From CAVSJA01 sp963728145 (GTDB lineage Bacteria > Bacteroidota > Bacteroidia > Chitinophagales > Chitinophagaceae): a stretch of DNA of 64,000 nt. A model generated the notes under the pieces. It had not been told where the DNA came from. It saw only the letters and a program-made list of their open reading frames with translations, and did no database searches. The stretch covers positions 806,001 to 870,000 of the forward strand of contig CAVSJA010000006.1 of NCBI GenBank assembly GCA_963728145.1, read 5' to 3'. The translations under genes were made by a program, and so were the position numbers. Each line of letters begins with the position of its first letter. Within the stretch, counting starts at the first letter, position 1. Of this stretch, positions 10,611 through 19,695 are shown in pieces.

Positions 10611-11936
10611 ATGCGAAAAGCGTTAGGAGTTTTATTTTTTGTTTTTCTATTGTCTTGTAAAAGCGGAGAGCATGGTGTTGTTGCTGATTCCGTCCCTACC
10701 GGTAACGCGCTGGTTTATGACAACATGAAGCAATTATCAGATGTTGTTATTCACGATATTTTCACCCCGCCTGTTGCAAGCAGGATTTATGCTTACACTA
10801 CGCTGGCAACCTATGAAGCCTTGCGTCATGTAGAAAAGGGGTATCCTTCCCTAACCGCTCAATTACATGGATTCCCTGCAATGCCCGAGCCGGATCAGGG
10901 CAAGACGTATGATTATTTTCTTTCGGCAAGTAAGGCTTTCTTCACAGTGGCTGAAAAAGTAACCTTCACGCTGGATAGTTTGAAAGGAAACTATATGAAG
11001 TCTTTGTATAAGACTTATGAAAATTCGTTGGAAAAGGATGTTTATGATCGATCCCTGGCTTTCGGTGAATCGATTGGAAAGGCAATTTTGCAACGTACTG
11101 CTGTCGACAATTATAAAAAGACCCGGGGTATGCCAAAATACCTTGGAAGCAATGATCCTGGAAAATGGCGTCCAACTTCACCTGATTATTTTGATGGCGT
11201 TGAAGCTTACTGGAATCAAATCTTGCCGCTTGCGATGGACTCCGCATCACAACTTAAGCCAGCGGGTCCACCGGTTTTTAGCACGCAAAAGAATAGTCCA
11301 TACTATAAGTTCATGATGGAAGTTCATGATATCCGCAAAAACCTGACTCCCGAACAAATTACTATCGCAAAGTATTGGGACGATAACCCGGCCGTGGTGG
11401 AGCATTCAGGTCATTTAATGTTTATTAATAAGAAATTAAGTCCGGTAGGACACTGGATTGGTATTAATACGATCGCGTCCAAAATGAAGAACGTTCCAGC
11501 TGTAGAGACTGCACAATCTTATGCAATTACTTCAATGGCAATGTATGATGCCTTTGTCTCTTGTTGGAATGAAAAGTATACTTCGCAATTTATAAGGCCT
11601 GTTACTGCAATCAATGACCTGGTTGATCCAAACTGGCAACCCTTACTCCAAACTCCTCCTTTTCCCGAACATACGAGTGGGCATAGTACGATTTCCGCAG
11701 CTGCTGCTTATGTGCTCACTCAGCGATTCGGTGATAATTTTGCCTTCGAAGACACAAGCGATCTTCAATACATTGGTATGAAACGAAATTTCACTTCGTT
11801 TTTACAAGCTGCAGATGAAGCTTCGATTAGCAGAGTGTACGGTGGTATTCACTATCGTTCTGCTTGTGATGAAGGGAATAGAAATGGAAAACAGATAGGA
11901 GAGTATATTACAAAGAAGATTAAGCTCCGGGGGTAA
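10611..11936 (+). CDS. vanadium-dependent haloperoxidase / PAP2-type lipoprotein
   Basis: Lipoprotein (LLSCKSGE, lipid Cys16) of the PAP2/vanadium chloroperoxidase superfamily. The full oxyanion-binding signature is present: K322-x6-R329-P330, S356-G357-H358 (in EHTSGHST) and S407-R408-x5-H414 (ISRVYGGIH). That geometry binds either phosphate (acid phosphatase) or vanadate (haloperoxidase), and sequence alone does not decide which. It begins 7 bp after the FG-GAP/ASPIC gene and is likely co-transcribed with it. It is probably anchored at the cell surface or facing the periplasm. Substrate unknown; a phosphatase or a peroxidase acting on material imported by the SusCD pair are both possible. 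Confidence 0.88.
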   Translation: MRKALGVLFFVFLLSCKSGEHGVVADSVPTGNALVYDNMKQLSDVVIHDIFTPPVASRIYAYTTLATYEALRHVEKGYPSLTAQLHGFPAMPEPDQGKTYDYFLSASKAFFTVAEKVTFTLDSLKGNYMKSLYKTYENSLEKDVYDRSLAFGESIGKAILQRTAVDNYKKTRGMPKYLGSNDPGKWRPTSPDYFDGVEAYWNQILPLAMDSASQLKPAGPPVFSTQKNSPYYKFMMEVHDIRKNLTPEQITIAKYWDDNPAVVEHSGHLMFINKKLSPVGHWIGINTIASKMKNVPAVETAQSYAITSMAMYDAFVSCWNEKYTSQFIRPVTAINDLVDPNWQPLLQTPPFPEHTSGHSTISAAAAYVLTQRFGDNFAFEDTSDLQYIGMKRNFTSFLQAADEASISRVYGGIHYRSACDEGNRNGKQIGEYITKKIKLRG

Positions 11937-11952
11937 ATCGTAAATTGACCTC

Positions 11953-13125
11953 ATGACGAAGGTTATTCTGAAGAAAACTGTCAGTCAACGCGTACTAAAC
12001 GGACATCCCTGGCTTTTTGTAAATGAGGTAAGCACTATTGAAGGGGATGCAAATCCAGGGGATATCGCGGAAGTGTTCACTATTGATCGCAAATTTGTCG
12101 GCAAAGGCTATTTCAATCCCAAGTCACAGATAATCGTTCGATTCCTTTCAAGGAATAAACAAGATAATATCAATGAAGAATTCTTTTTCAAACGCATCGA
12201 GGATGCCTGGAATTACCGCAAGAAATTAGGTTATGTCGAGAATTGCCGCCTTGTTTTTGGTGAAGCCGATCTTCTTCCTCAATTGATCATCGATAAATTC
12301 AATGATTATTTCGTCATCCAAAGTCTTGCATTGGGGATTGATGTTTGGAAACCTGCTATCGTAAAGGCATTGAACAGCTTGTTTCATCCCAAAGGAATTT
12401 ATGAAAGAAATGATGTGCCTGTTCGCGAATTGGAAGGGCTTGCTCAGCAAAAAGGTTTTTTGTCGGATCCATTTCCAACTGAGATTATCATTAATGAGAA
12501 TGGATTAAGATTTTATGTGGACGTTGAAAATGGACAGAAAACCGGTCATTTTCTTGATCAACAGGATAACCGACGTGCCATACAGCAAATTGTAAAAGGT
12601 GCTGATGTTTTGGGTGTCTTTACATATACGGGAACATTTGAAATCCACGCCGCACATTATGGTGCCCGCTCCGTATTGGGTTTAGATATTTCTGATAATG
12701 CGGTTAAGCAGGCAACAAGAAATGCAGCGCTGAATGGTTACGAAAGCATCGTCAAATTTGAAAGCCTGAATGCATTTGATGTGCTTAAACAATGGGGTAA
12801 GGACGGAAGGCAATACGATGTAGTAATGCTGGATCCTCCCTCGTTTACCAAAACAAGAGAAAATATTCAAAAAGCAATAGCAGGTTATAAGGAAATTAAT
12901 CTGCGGGGAATAAAATTGTTGAAGCCTGGCGGATTCCTGGTAACATCCAGTTGTACTAATCTTATTCAACCTCAATTATTCCAGGAAATACTTCAAACAG
13001 CGGCTAAAGATGCACGAAGGAAATTAAGACAGGTTTGTTTTCAAACTCAGTCAGCAGACCATCCGATCGTATGGGAATGGGAGAATACGCAGTATTTGAA
13101 GTTCATAATTGCACAGGTGATTTGA
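11953..13125 (+). CDS. rlmI: RlmI-like class I rRNA methyltransferase (23S m5C)
   Basis: SAM-dependent 23S rRNA cytosine-5 methyltransferase of the RlmI/YccW type, 390 residues. An N-terminal PUA domain (residues 1-75, RVLNGHPWLFVNEV) is followed by the RlmI central domain (YERNDVPVRELEGL) and a Rossmann methyltransferase. The linker ENGQKTGHFLDQQDNR, motif I LGVFTYTGTFEIHAA and the catalytic-loop motif DPPSFTK are typical, and SSCTN near the C-terminus carries a Cys. Whether the target is C1962, as in E. coli, is inferred from the family. It starts 17 bp after the haloperoxidase gene, so readthrough is possible, but the function is unrelated. Confidence 0.85.
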   Translation: MTKVILKKTVSQRVLNGHPWLFVNEVSTIEGDANPGDIAEVFTIDRKFVGKGYFNPKSQIIVRFLSRNKQDNINEEFFFKRIEDAWNYRKKLGYVENCRLVFGEADLLPQLIIDKFNDYFVIQSLALGIDVWKPAIVKALNSLFHPKGIYERNDVPVRELEGLAQQKGFLSDPFPTEIIINENGLRFYVDVENGQKTGHFLDQQDNRRAIQQIVKGADVLGVFTYTGTFEIHAAHYGARSVLGLDISDNAVKQATRNAALNGYESIVKFESLNAFDVLKQWGKDGRQYDVVMLDPPSFTKTRENIQKAIAGYKEINLRGIKLLKPGGFLVTSSCTNLIQPQLFQEILQTAAKDARRKLRQVCFQTQSADHPIVWEWENTQYLKFIIAQVI

Positions 13126-13130
13126 GAGGT

Positions 13131-13258
13131 GATTGATAAGGTTGATAGGGTTGACGAAGGTTATGGACAAAGTTGGAAAATAATCGCTTTACCCTAATTA
13201 ACCAATCAACTAGTTCACTAACTAATCAACCAATCAACTAATTAACCAATCAACTACT
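13131..13258. repeat. mixed 9-mer/8-mer repeat tract with inverted arm
   Basis: Degenerate GGTTGATAR/GGTTGACGA units at 13138-13165 are followed at about 13197-13256 by CCAATCAACTA/AACCAATCA units (the 8-mer family in reverse orientation). The tract fills the convergent gap between the RlmI-like gene (+) and the T9SS protein (-). No T-tailed terminator was found here; the repeat itself may act as the fold-back structure. Confidence 0.65.
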
Positions 13259-13598
13259 ACTTTGAAACTTGAAATTTGCCCGAATCTATCACCTTTCCAC
13301 TCTTATCACGCAACTGGAAGATATAAACTCCTCTAAAGAAATCGGTGAGGTTTACTGTTGTCTTGGGGCTGATATTATTCAATTCAAAAACCTTCTTTCC
13401 AAGAAAGTTGAAGATTTGGAAATTGTAAGACTTATCGTATGATTTTTGAAATTCGAAATTGATATAAGTAATCGCTGGATTGGGATAGAACTTGATGATC
13501 TTTACGTTCGCTTCAGGCACAGAACCTGGTCCTCTATCCTGGCTTTGTGCAGTAATAGTTAAACAAAGGAATATGGATAATGAGTAAAAAAGTTTCAT
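13257..13598 (-). CDS. minimal T9SS type A sorting-domain protein
   Basis: 113 residues from ATG 13598: a signal peptide (MKLFYSLSIFLCLTITAQSQ), about 15 linker residues, then a complete type A T9SS C-terminal domain (FYPNP, FQIFNFLGKKVFEL, GVYIFQLRDKSGKVI). There is no cargo domain. The start at 13625 would put a charged tail before the signal peptide and is rejected. Similar CTD-only proteins exist in Bacteroidota and have no assigned role. It could be a small surface protein or the remnant of a larger secreted one. The gene sits alone on the minus strand beside the PorP/adhesin block. Confidence 0.82.
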   Translation of the reverse strand: MKLFYSLSIFLCLTITAQSQDRGPGSVPEANVKIIKFYPNPAITYINFEFQKSYDKSYNFQIFNFLGKKVFELNNISPKTTVNLTDFFRGVYIFQLRDKSGKVIDSGKFQVSK

Positions 13599-13742
13599 GC
13601 ACGATATTTTGCAATCGATTATCAATATATACCCTTTAAAACAAAATTACAAGTTATATCCCTAAAAAACGGCTTTATATAGCCAAAATCTAACGAACTG
13701 CCTATTTTTTTAGATTTCGTTAAATTGTTAACGTTTTGAATA

Positions 13743-14222
13743 TCAATTTAGTGTGTCGAGCGTTTTGTTAATGGCTGAGAAATCAGGCAGTTCGCCGGCA
13801 TTCTCTAATACCTCAGCGTACCTGATGATCCCGTCTTTATCAATCACAAAAGCAGAGCGTTTTGAAACTCCCCTCATCCCATAACCGAAACTCTCATATA
13901 GACTTCCATAGGCCGTTGATACTTCTTTGTTGAAATCACTCAACAATGGAAAATTAAGTCCTTGATCCAGCCTGTACCTGTTAAGCGTATGCAATGAATC
14001 CACACTTATTCCAAGCACCTGGGCATTCATCTTATTATAAGTAGCCAGGTTATCCCTCACACTACATAGCTCAGCCGTACATGTACTTGTAAATGCCAGC
14101 GGAAAAAACAATAAAAGAACATTCTTTCCCCTGAAATCTTCCAGTTTCACTTTTGTCTTATCCGAATTGTAAAGTTCAAAGGAAGGGGCTTGTTGACCAG
14201 GTTCAATTTTTATGCTTGACAT
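13743..14222 (-). CDS. peroxiredoxin (AhpC/TSA family)
   Basis: Thiol peroxidase of 159 residues that reduces hydrogen or organic peroxides. Thioredoxin fold with the peroxidatic site FPLAFTSTCTAELC (Cys48) and a second Cys five residues later (Cys53). Later motifs GISVDS, NFPLLSDFN and KRSAFVIDKDGIIRY are typical of the AhpE/one-Cys-like branch. ATG 14222 was chosen because the upstream extension overlaps the PorP gene and lacks homology. It begins 23 bp after the PorP/SprF stop, so it may share that transcript. No signal peptide, so cytoplasmic. Confidence 0.9.
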   Translation of the reverse strand: MSSIKIEPGQQAPSFELYNSDKTKVKLEDFRGKNVLLLFFPLAFTSTCTAELCSVRDNLATYNKMNAQVLGISVDSLHTLNRYRLDQGLNFPLLSDFNKEVSTAYGSLYESFGYGMRGVSKRSAFVIDKDGIIRYAEVLENAGELPDFSAINKTLDTLN

Positions 14223-14245
14223 TGATTGAGAATTAGGATAGCATT

Positions 14246-15256
14246 TTAGAACCTTGGACAAAGCATTTTATACTGGCTGCTGTTATCCCGCTCCAAAAAT
14301 CCGATATAAGCAACAGATAATTCAAATCCGCCTCTTCCCTGACTTGCGGTCTTCAATTGAGATACGTTCACATCATAACTAATAGCAATCGACAAAGGTT
14401 GCTTGTCAATCTTGATTACAGGGATAAGTGCATCCTTCCATCTCAAAAACGCGCCTCCATGTATCGTATAGGTTGGATTTTCCGGATCACCTCCAAGCTT
14501 ATAGGAATAAAGTGCACCACCGATGGTTTCCTTAAAACTACCCTGGAGCGATTGATCTGCCTGAACGGTAAAATAAGTGTACTCGTCAATATTGAATTTC
14601 ATTCCAAAGGAAAATACGTATTTCGGGCTCAATTCGATGTCGGGATTGCGATAGAAAGAGTTCTTTGGCCGGTTGAGATGATGATAGGCCGCTCCGAGGA
14701 AGAGGCTATTCACCTGGTTCGCCCCGAAACTGGTATTGTAGCTCATTCCAACACTTGCATCCCAGGTAGTGAAATTCGGTTGTGCAATCAATTCACCCAT
14801 ATTCCCTCCACCAGTATTGTACCAGGTGTCTGTTGTCATCTTGGATACATCGATCGACTTCCTGATCATTCCCCCCATAAAGCCGAGAGAGAGATAAGAA
14901 GTTTTTTCACTGCTCAATGATTTATGATAGTTCAATGCGGGAAGCAGATGCACCGTATTTAAACCAACAGTACCGGCTTTGTCATACAGCACCTGCACTC
15001 CGGTGGTCATAAAATCATCGCCCTTTCCAATAGGCATTTTGTATTCTGCATTCAATGACCCTGTGCGGTAGGCATTGGTAACGCTATTCCACTGATCGCG
15101 GTAAACTCCCTGCACACGAATATCCCCGGAAAATATTCCCGCCAGAGAAGGATTGCGCAATAAAGGCGCTTCAAAGAATTGAGAAAAATGTATGTCCTGG
15201 CTCCAGGCATTACCTGCACACATGACAACCACCACAATAATGTAGAGCTTTCTCAT
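14246..15256 (-). CDS. PorP/SprF family T9SS-associated outer-membrane protein
   Basis: 336 residues with a signal peptide (to NAWSQ) and the family opening QDIHFSQFFEAPLLRNPSLAGIF, then an outer-membrane beta-barrel with alternating strands. PorP/SprF proteins are outer-membrane partners needed to export or anchor particular T9SS type B adhesins such as SprB. The two giant type B PKD proteins directly upstream in the same orientation (37-bp gap) are the obvious clients. The C-terminus ends in a Phe (MLCPRF), as in many outer-membrane barrels. Confidence 0.92.
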   Translation of the reverse strand: MRKLYIIVVVVMCAGNAWSQDIHFSQFFEAPLLRNPSLAGIFSGDIRVQGVYRDQWNSVTNAYRTGSLNAEYKMPIGKGDDFMTTGVQVLYDKAGTVGLNTVHLLPALNYHKSLSSEKTSYLSLGFMGGMIRKSIDVSKMTTDTWYNTGGGNMGELIAQPNFTTWDASVGMSYNTSFGANQVNSLFLGAAYHHLNRPKNSFYRNPDIELSPKYVFSFGMKFNIDEYTYFTVQADQSLQGSFKETIGGALYSYKLGGDPENPTYTIHGGAFLRWKDALIPVIKIDKQPLSIAISYDVNVSQLKTASQGRGGFELSVAYIGFLERDNSSQYKMLCPRF

Positions 15257-15293
15257 AACGCATAAATTATATTGTTACGAAATTGGTCCATGA

Positions 15294-18200
15294 CTACCTT
15301 ATTAATGCAACATTACCTCTGGATGGAACAACTGTTGAATTCTCGCAAACCCATTCGACAATGTATACATAAACATCCAGGTCGGCTTTTTTCCCCTTAT
15401 ATGTTCCATTCCAACCCATTGATGGATCATTAGCAGGGAAATCCTTCCTTTCAAAGACCATTTCGCCCCAACGGTTAAAGATACGAAGAGAATGGATCCT
15501 TGTCAGACCCGTACCTCTTGGATAGAAGACATCATTGTTTCCATCATTGTTCGGTGAAAATGTATTTGGAAGGAAATAATTTTTTTCATTACATACCACT
15601 ACAACTTCAATATCTGCGGAGGCCGGGCAATCGTTGACATCCGTTACATTGATCGTATACTTCGTTGTTTTTTTCGGATTAGCAAATGGTGTAGCACAAC
15701 CAGGGCAATCCAGATTGGTTGGAGGCAGCCAGTTATAAACTACAATACCTGGCCCATAAGTGACAGGAAGGTTTATGCCTGTTCCAACCACGATCACAGG
15801 ATTTTGAAGTACATTGATTACCGGGTTCGGCACAACCCTTACCGTCGCCGATGTATTGTTGGTACAACCCAACAAGTTTGTAGCGGTAAGTTGAATGTTG
15901 TATGAGCCAGAGTTTCCATATCTCGTGGAAGGATTTTGCAAAGTGGAGTTGGCTCCATTGCCTAAATTCCAAGCCCATCTTACTGCGGTGTCAGGATAAG
16001 CTAATACTCCCTGGAGCGGCATCAATTCATTGATACAAACAACAGTGTCCCCTACAATCGTTGGATTCGGTGTTGCATGGATCCTGACAGTATCAATCAA
16101 AGTCTTTACGCATCCAGCTTCCGTTGTTGCAGTCAATGATGGAAGGTAAGTGCCCGGCGCGGTATAGGTATGCGAAGGATCTCTTTGGGTTGAAGTAACA
16201 CCATCGCCAAAATCCCAAACACTGGTTATAACGGGATCATTGCCAATAGTAAAATTGGCGAATAAGATGGTTCCCGTATCGCAAAAAGCTTTTTTGTCCA
16301 TTCCAAAGAAAGGCAAAGCGCCGAGGATGCGGATCGTATTTGGACCGCCAACTAACACTTCACAATTCATACTATCCAGCAATGCGACGTAAGGTGCGTA
16401 AAAGCCCAGCGATTGATAAAGGTGCTGGAATATTTTTGTCTGGCTGGAATCAACAAAGCCATCTCCCGCATTAAACGTAAATCGGGTATGCGGCGGCGTT
16501 GTAATGTCAAAATCTACCAGCAAGTCATTGCAGGATGTAATTGGATTGTATTGCAGCGTGGTGCTTGTATATGGGTTATAAATATTTACTGTCTTCATAG
16601 CTGAGTCAAGGCAGCCTCCAAAGCCCGTCAGATAAAGTTTAACCGTGAAGCTTCCATAACCATTATAGAAATGTTTGGGATTCGCAAGTGTTGAAATATC
16701 TCCATCTCCGAAATCCCAGAGGAAAGATTCATAGTCTTCGCCACGGAATGTAAACCTCGTTTCTAAAGGCGGGCAAATAGATGTTGTATCAAATGCGTCA
16801 AAAGCTGGCTTAGGTCTTCTTACTGTAACATAGTTTAGTCTGACCACTGAGTCCGAACATCCGATGCTATCGGTTATTACAAGCTTTACTGTATATACGG
16901 AATCTCTACCGGTATATAGATGCACAGGATCTTTTAGATTCGAACTTGTACCATCTCCGAAATTCCAGTTGTATGTCAAACCTGCTCCGCTGGAAGAATC
17001 GCTGAATGTAATTGGTGTATTCGGGCAAATAAATGGATAGTCAGCGCTGAAACCCGGTTTGGGATCAGTGATCAGGATCGGGGTCGCAAGGCTGAACGTG
17101 TCCATGCATCCCTGATTATCTCTTACTCTTAGTGTAACAAGGTAGGTACCTGGGTTTTGGTATTGATGTGTGAATGGAGCACTCGTAAAAGTTTGCGTAG
17201 AACCATCTCCAAAATCCCAAAACCATTCTACAATAGCATTTGCAGAATTGGAAAGATCATTGAACACTATCGTTGTATTATTACAACCACCATTAGAGTT
17301 AAGTGAGAAATTAGCAATTGGGCCGGTAACATTTACGGCTGGGTTAATTGTTCTTGTGTTTGTACAGTTATTTAGATCAGTTATGCGCAGGCTAATCGAA
17401 TATGCACCCGGAGTTGATAAGCTAAAGGGGAAATCGCGATTACCGACAACAAATGGGCCTCCATTGATCGACCATTCATATGCACCTACATTAGCGGGGT
17501 TGCTATTGATAGCGGTTGCCGTTAGAGGTTCATTGACGCAAGCGGCAGTTTTGCTCACAGAGAAATCTGCCAGATCACCCACCAATTTGATGCTTAATGG
17601 ATACGAGTTTGAGCAGCCTCCATTAGTAACAGTCAGTCGCACTAGATAGGTTCCAAATGCGGGATATATGAATACCGGGTTCACTGCGTTCGATGTTGAA
17701 TTTGCAGGATCACCAAATTCCCACAAATAAGTTGTGGGCAATGAAGGATCTGATATCGTTATGTTAAAGAAGTTTGCTTCCAGTTTATTGTTGCACGATA
17801 CATTTGAAGTGAACAATGCAATTGGAGGTAATATCCTTATGTATTGGGTCCTTGTAAAAGTTTGACCACAACCATTATTGTAAGCGATGAGGGAAATCGT
17901 GAAGGTACCTGTATCTGCGAACGAATGCACCGGATTCTGATCAGATGAAAAAGTACCATCGCCAAAACTCCATAGCCAGGCGTCTGCCGGTACCGACATG
18001 TCTGTAAAGGATACATTCGAAAATGCACAGACTGTGGTAGTACTTGCTGTAAAATTCGTTACAGGTGGCGTTCCTACTTTGATCCCATCTACGATCACCA
18101 ATGAGTCAATACATCCCCCGGTGGTTGTGATTCTCAATTTTATCGTATAGACCCCTACAGCTGCATAAACATGCGATGGATTCTGAGCTGTACTTGTGAA

Positions 18201-19640
18201 TCCATCTCCAAAATCCCAGAAATAAGTTGCCACCCCATCGAGCGAATTCACAGTAGCTGAAGGAGAAAAATTAAATGGTACACAACCACCCGTTGGAACA
18301 CCGGGAAGACTGATCGCTGGTTTTTGAATTCTTATAAATGCAGGTTTAGTTATTGTATTTACGCATCCCCTGTTGTCTGTGATCGTCAGAGTGACATCGT
18401 ATTGTCCTTCCGCATTATATTGATGGGATGGGTTCTGGTTGGTGGAAGTTCCTCCATCGCCAAAGTTCCATTGCCAATTCGTTGCGTTTGGCGAGATATC
18501 CTGGAAATTAACAACAAGTGGAGCTCTACAGGAAATTAGATTGTTACCAGTGAAATCGACAGTAGGTCTTGGACGGACATAAACATTTTTTACTGCAGAA
18601 TCGGTGCAGCCGTTGTAGTTATTGATGAGTTTGATTGTGTATGTTCCGGGAGCCGAATAAGAAATGGTATCATTTAATTTCGTGGATTGTGTGCCATCTC
18701 CAAAATCCCATACAGTTGACAATGGTGAAGGCGAAGATGCGTTCTGAAAGTTTACTGCTGTATTCAAACAAACTGAATCCGGGCTATTGATAGCGGTCGT
18801 AGTTCCGTTGATGGTTATGTTTTTTTGAACTGTATCGCTACATCCAAAATCACTTTGGACAAGCAGGTTAACGTTATAGGTTCCCGGTGCGGTGTAAGTT
18901 GCAATTGGGTTAGCTTGAGTTGATGTAGTTGAGTTGCCCAGGTCCCATAGATAAGTCAGGTTGCCAGGAGCCGAAGTTTCATCTGTGAAGCTTACAAGAA
19001 AAGGAGGCCGGCATGTACCTGGTTCTGTAAAGGTAAAATTTGCTGTAACGCCGGGGACTACACGAATATACCTTGTTCTTACCAATCCCCCCTGGCATCC
19101 TGTAGAGCTTGTTACTCTTAAATTGACTGTGTAGAATCCAACTGAATCATAGCGGTGCGTGGGATTTTGTTGTGTGGAAATGCTACCGTCGCCGAAATTC
19201 CATTCCCAGCCAACAATTGTTCCTCCATTGTCAAGCGATGCATCTGTGAACTGAATGTTTACAGGCGCGCATCCGGTTAAGATATTCGCGGAGAAATCAG
19301 GTAATGGAGATGGATTTACCACTATATAGTCGGTTTTGGTAATCGCATTTGTTCCGTTTCCGTTTCTTACAACAAGTGTTACCGTGTATCGCCCTGGAAC
19401 GATATAAACAGCGACGGGATGTTGAACATTGGATAATGATCCATTTCCAAAATCCCAATTCCAAAACACAGGGTTTCCCGTTGTCTGATCCCTGAAACTG
19501 ACGACCAGTGGGGCACAACCAGTAACCGGCGTTCCAGTAAACTCGGGAACGGGAACCTGGGCTTTCAATGATTGAAAGCAACACAGCGCAATAAGAATAA
19601 ATAGGGCACTTCTTAGGATGCCTGAGGTAAATTTTTTCAA
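15294..19640 (-). CDS. giant PKD-repeat adhesin with T9SS type B sorting domain (1)
   Basis: About 1450 residues. The signal peptide is MKKFTSGILRSALFILIALC with cleavage near SLKAQ. About 13-15 PKD-type repeats of 80-90 residues follow, recognised by W-x-F-G-D/N-G motifs (WDFGNGS, WNFGDGS, WDFGDGT, WNFGDGG). Near the end is an Ig-like segment with the CPGCATP pair, then the gliding-motility/type B sorting domain (FLPNTFSPNNDGNNDVFYP, RIFNRWGEMVFER, ending GNVALIR). No in-frame ATG exists; TTG codons at 19679, 19673 and 19640 are available, and 19640 yields the cleanest signal peptide. It is a paralogue of the next gene and likely exported through the adjacent PorP/SprF system as a surface adhesin. 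Confidence 0.9.
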   Translation of the reverse strand: MKKFTSGILRSALFILIALCCFQSLKAQVPVPEFTGTPVTGCAPLVVSFRDQTTGNPVFWNWDFGNGSLSNVQHPVAVYIVPGRYTVTLVVRNGNGTNAITKTDYIVVNPSPLPDFSANILTGCAPVNIQFTDASLDNGGTIVGWEWNFGDGSISTQQNPTHRYDSVGFYTVNLRVTSSTGCQGGLVRTRYIRVVPGVTANFTFTEPGTCRPPFLVSFTDETSAPGNLTYLWDLGNSTTSTQANPIATYTAPGTYNVNLLVQSDFGCSDTVQKNITINGTTTAINSPDSVCLNTAVNFQNASSPSPLSTVWDFGDGTQSTKLNDTISYSAPGTYTIKLINNYNGCTDSAVKNVYVRPRPTVDFTGNNLISCRAPLVVNFQDISPNATNWQWNFGDGGTSTNQNPSHQYNAEGQYDVTLTITDNRGCVNTITKPAFIRIQKPAISLPGVPTGGCVPFNFSPSATVNSLDGVATYFWDFGDGFTSTAQNPSHVYAAVGVYTIKLRITTTGGCIDSLVIVDGIKVGTPPVTNFTASTTTVCAFSNVSFTDMSVPADAWLWSFGDGTFSSDQNPVHSFADTGTFTISLIAYNNGCGQTFTRTQYIRILPPIALFTSNVSCNNKLEANFFNITISDPSLPTTYLWEFGDPANSTSNAVNPVFIYPAFGTYLVRLTVTNGGCSNSYPLSIKLVGDLADFSVSKTAACVNEPLTATAINSNPANVGAYEWSINGGPFVVGNRDFPFSLSTPGAYSISLRITDLNNCTNTRTINPAVNVTGPIANFSLNSNGGCNNTTIVFNDLSNSANAIVEWFWDFGDGSTQTFTSAPFTHQYQNPGTYLVTLRVRDNQGCMDTFSLATPILITDPKPGFSADYPFICPNTPITFSDSSSGAGLTYNWNFGDGTSSNLKDPVHLYTGRDSVYTVKLVITDSIGCSDSVVRLNYVTVRRPKPAFDAFDTTSICPPLETRFTFRGEDYESFLWDFGDGDISTLANPKHFYNGYGSFTVKLYLTGFGGCLDSAMKTVNIYNPYTSTTLQYNPITSCNDLLVDFDITTPPHTRFTFNAGDGFVDSSQTKIFQHLYQSLGFYAPYVALLDSMNCEVLVGGPNTIRILGALPFFGMDKKAFCDTGTILFANFTIGNDPVITSVWDFGDGVTSTQRDPSHTYTAPGTYLPSLTATTEAGCVKTLIDTVRIHATPNPTIVGDTVVCINELMPLQGVLAYPDTAVRWAWNLGNGANSTLQNPSTRYGNSGSYNIQLTATNLLGCTNNTSATVRVVPNPVINVLQNPVIVVGTGINLPVTYGPGIVVYNWLPPTNLDCPGCATPFANPKKTTKYTINVTDVNDCPASADIEVVVVCNEKNYFLPNTFSPNNDGNNDVFYPRGTGLTRIHSLRIFNRWGEMVFERKDFPANDPSMGWNGTYKGKKADLDVYVYIVEWVCENSTVVPSRGNVALIR

Positions 19641-19695
19641 TGCTTCAAAAGGTATCGTCAGAAAATAATTCAAGCACAAGGGTTTTAAGGAACCT

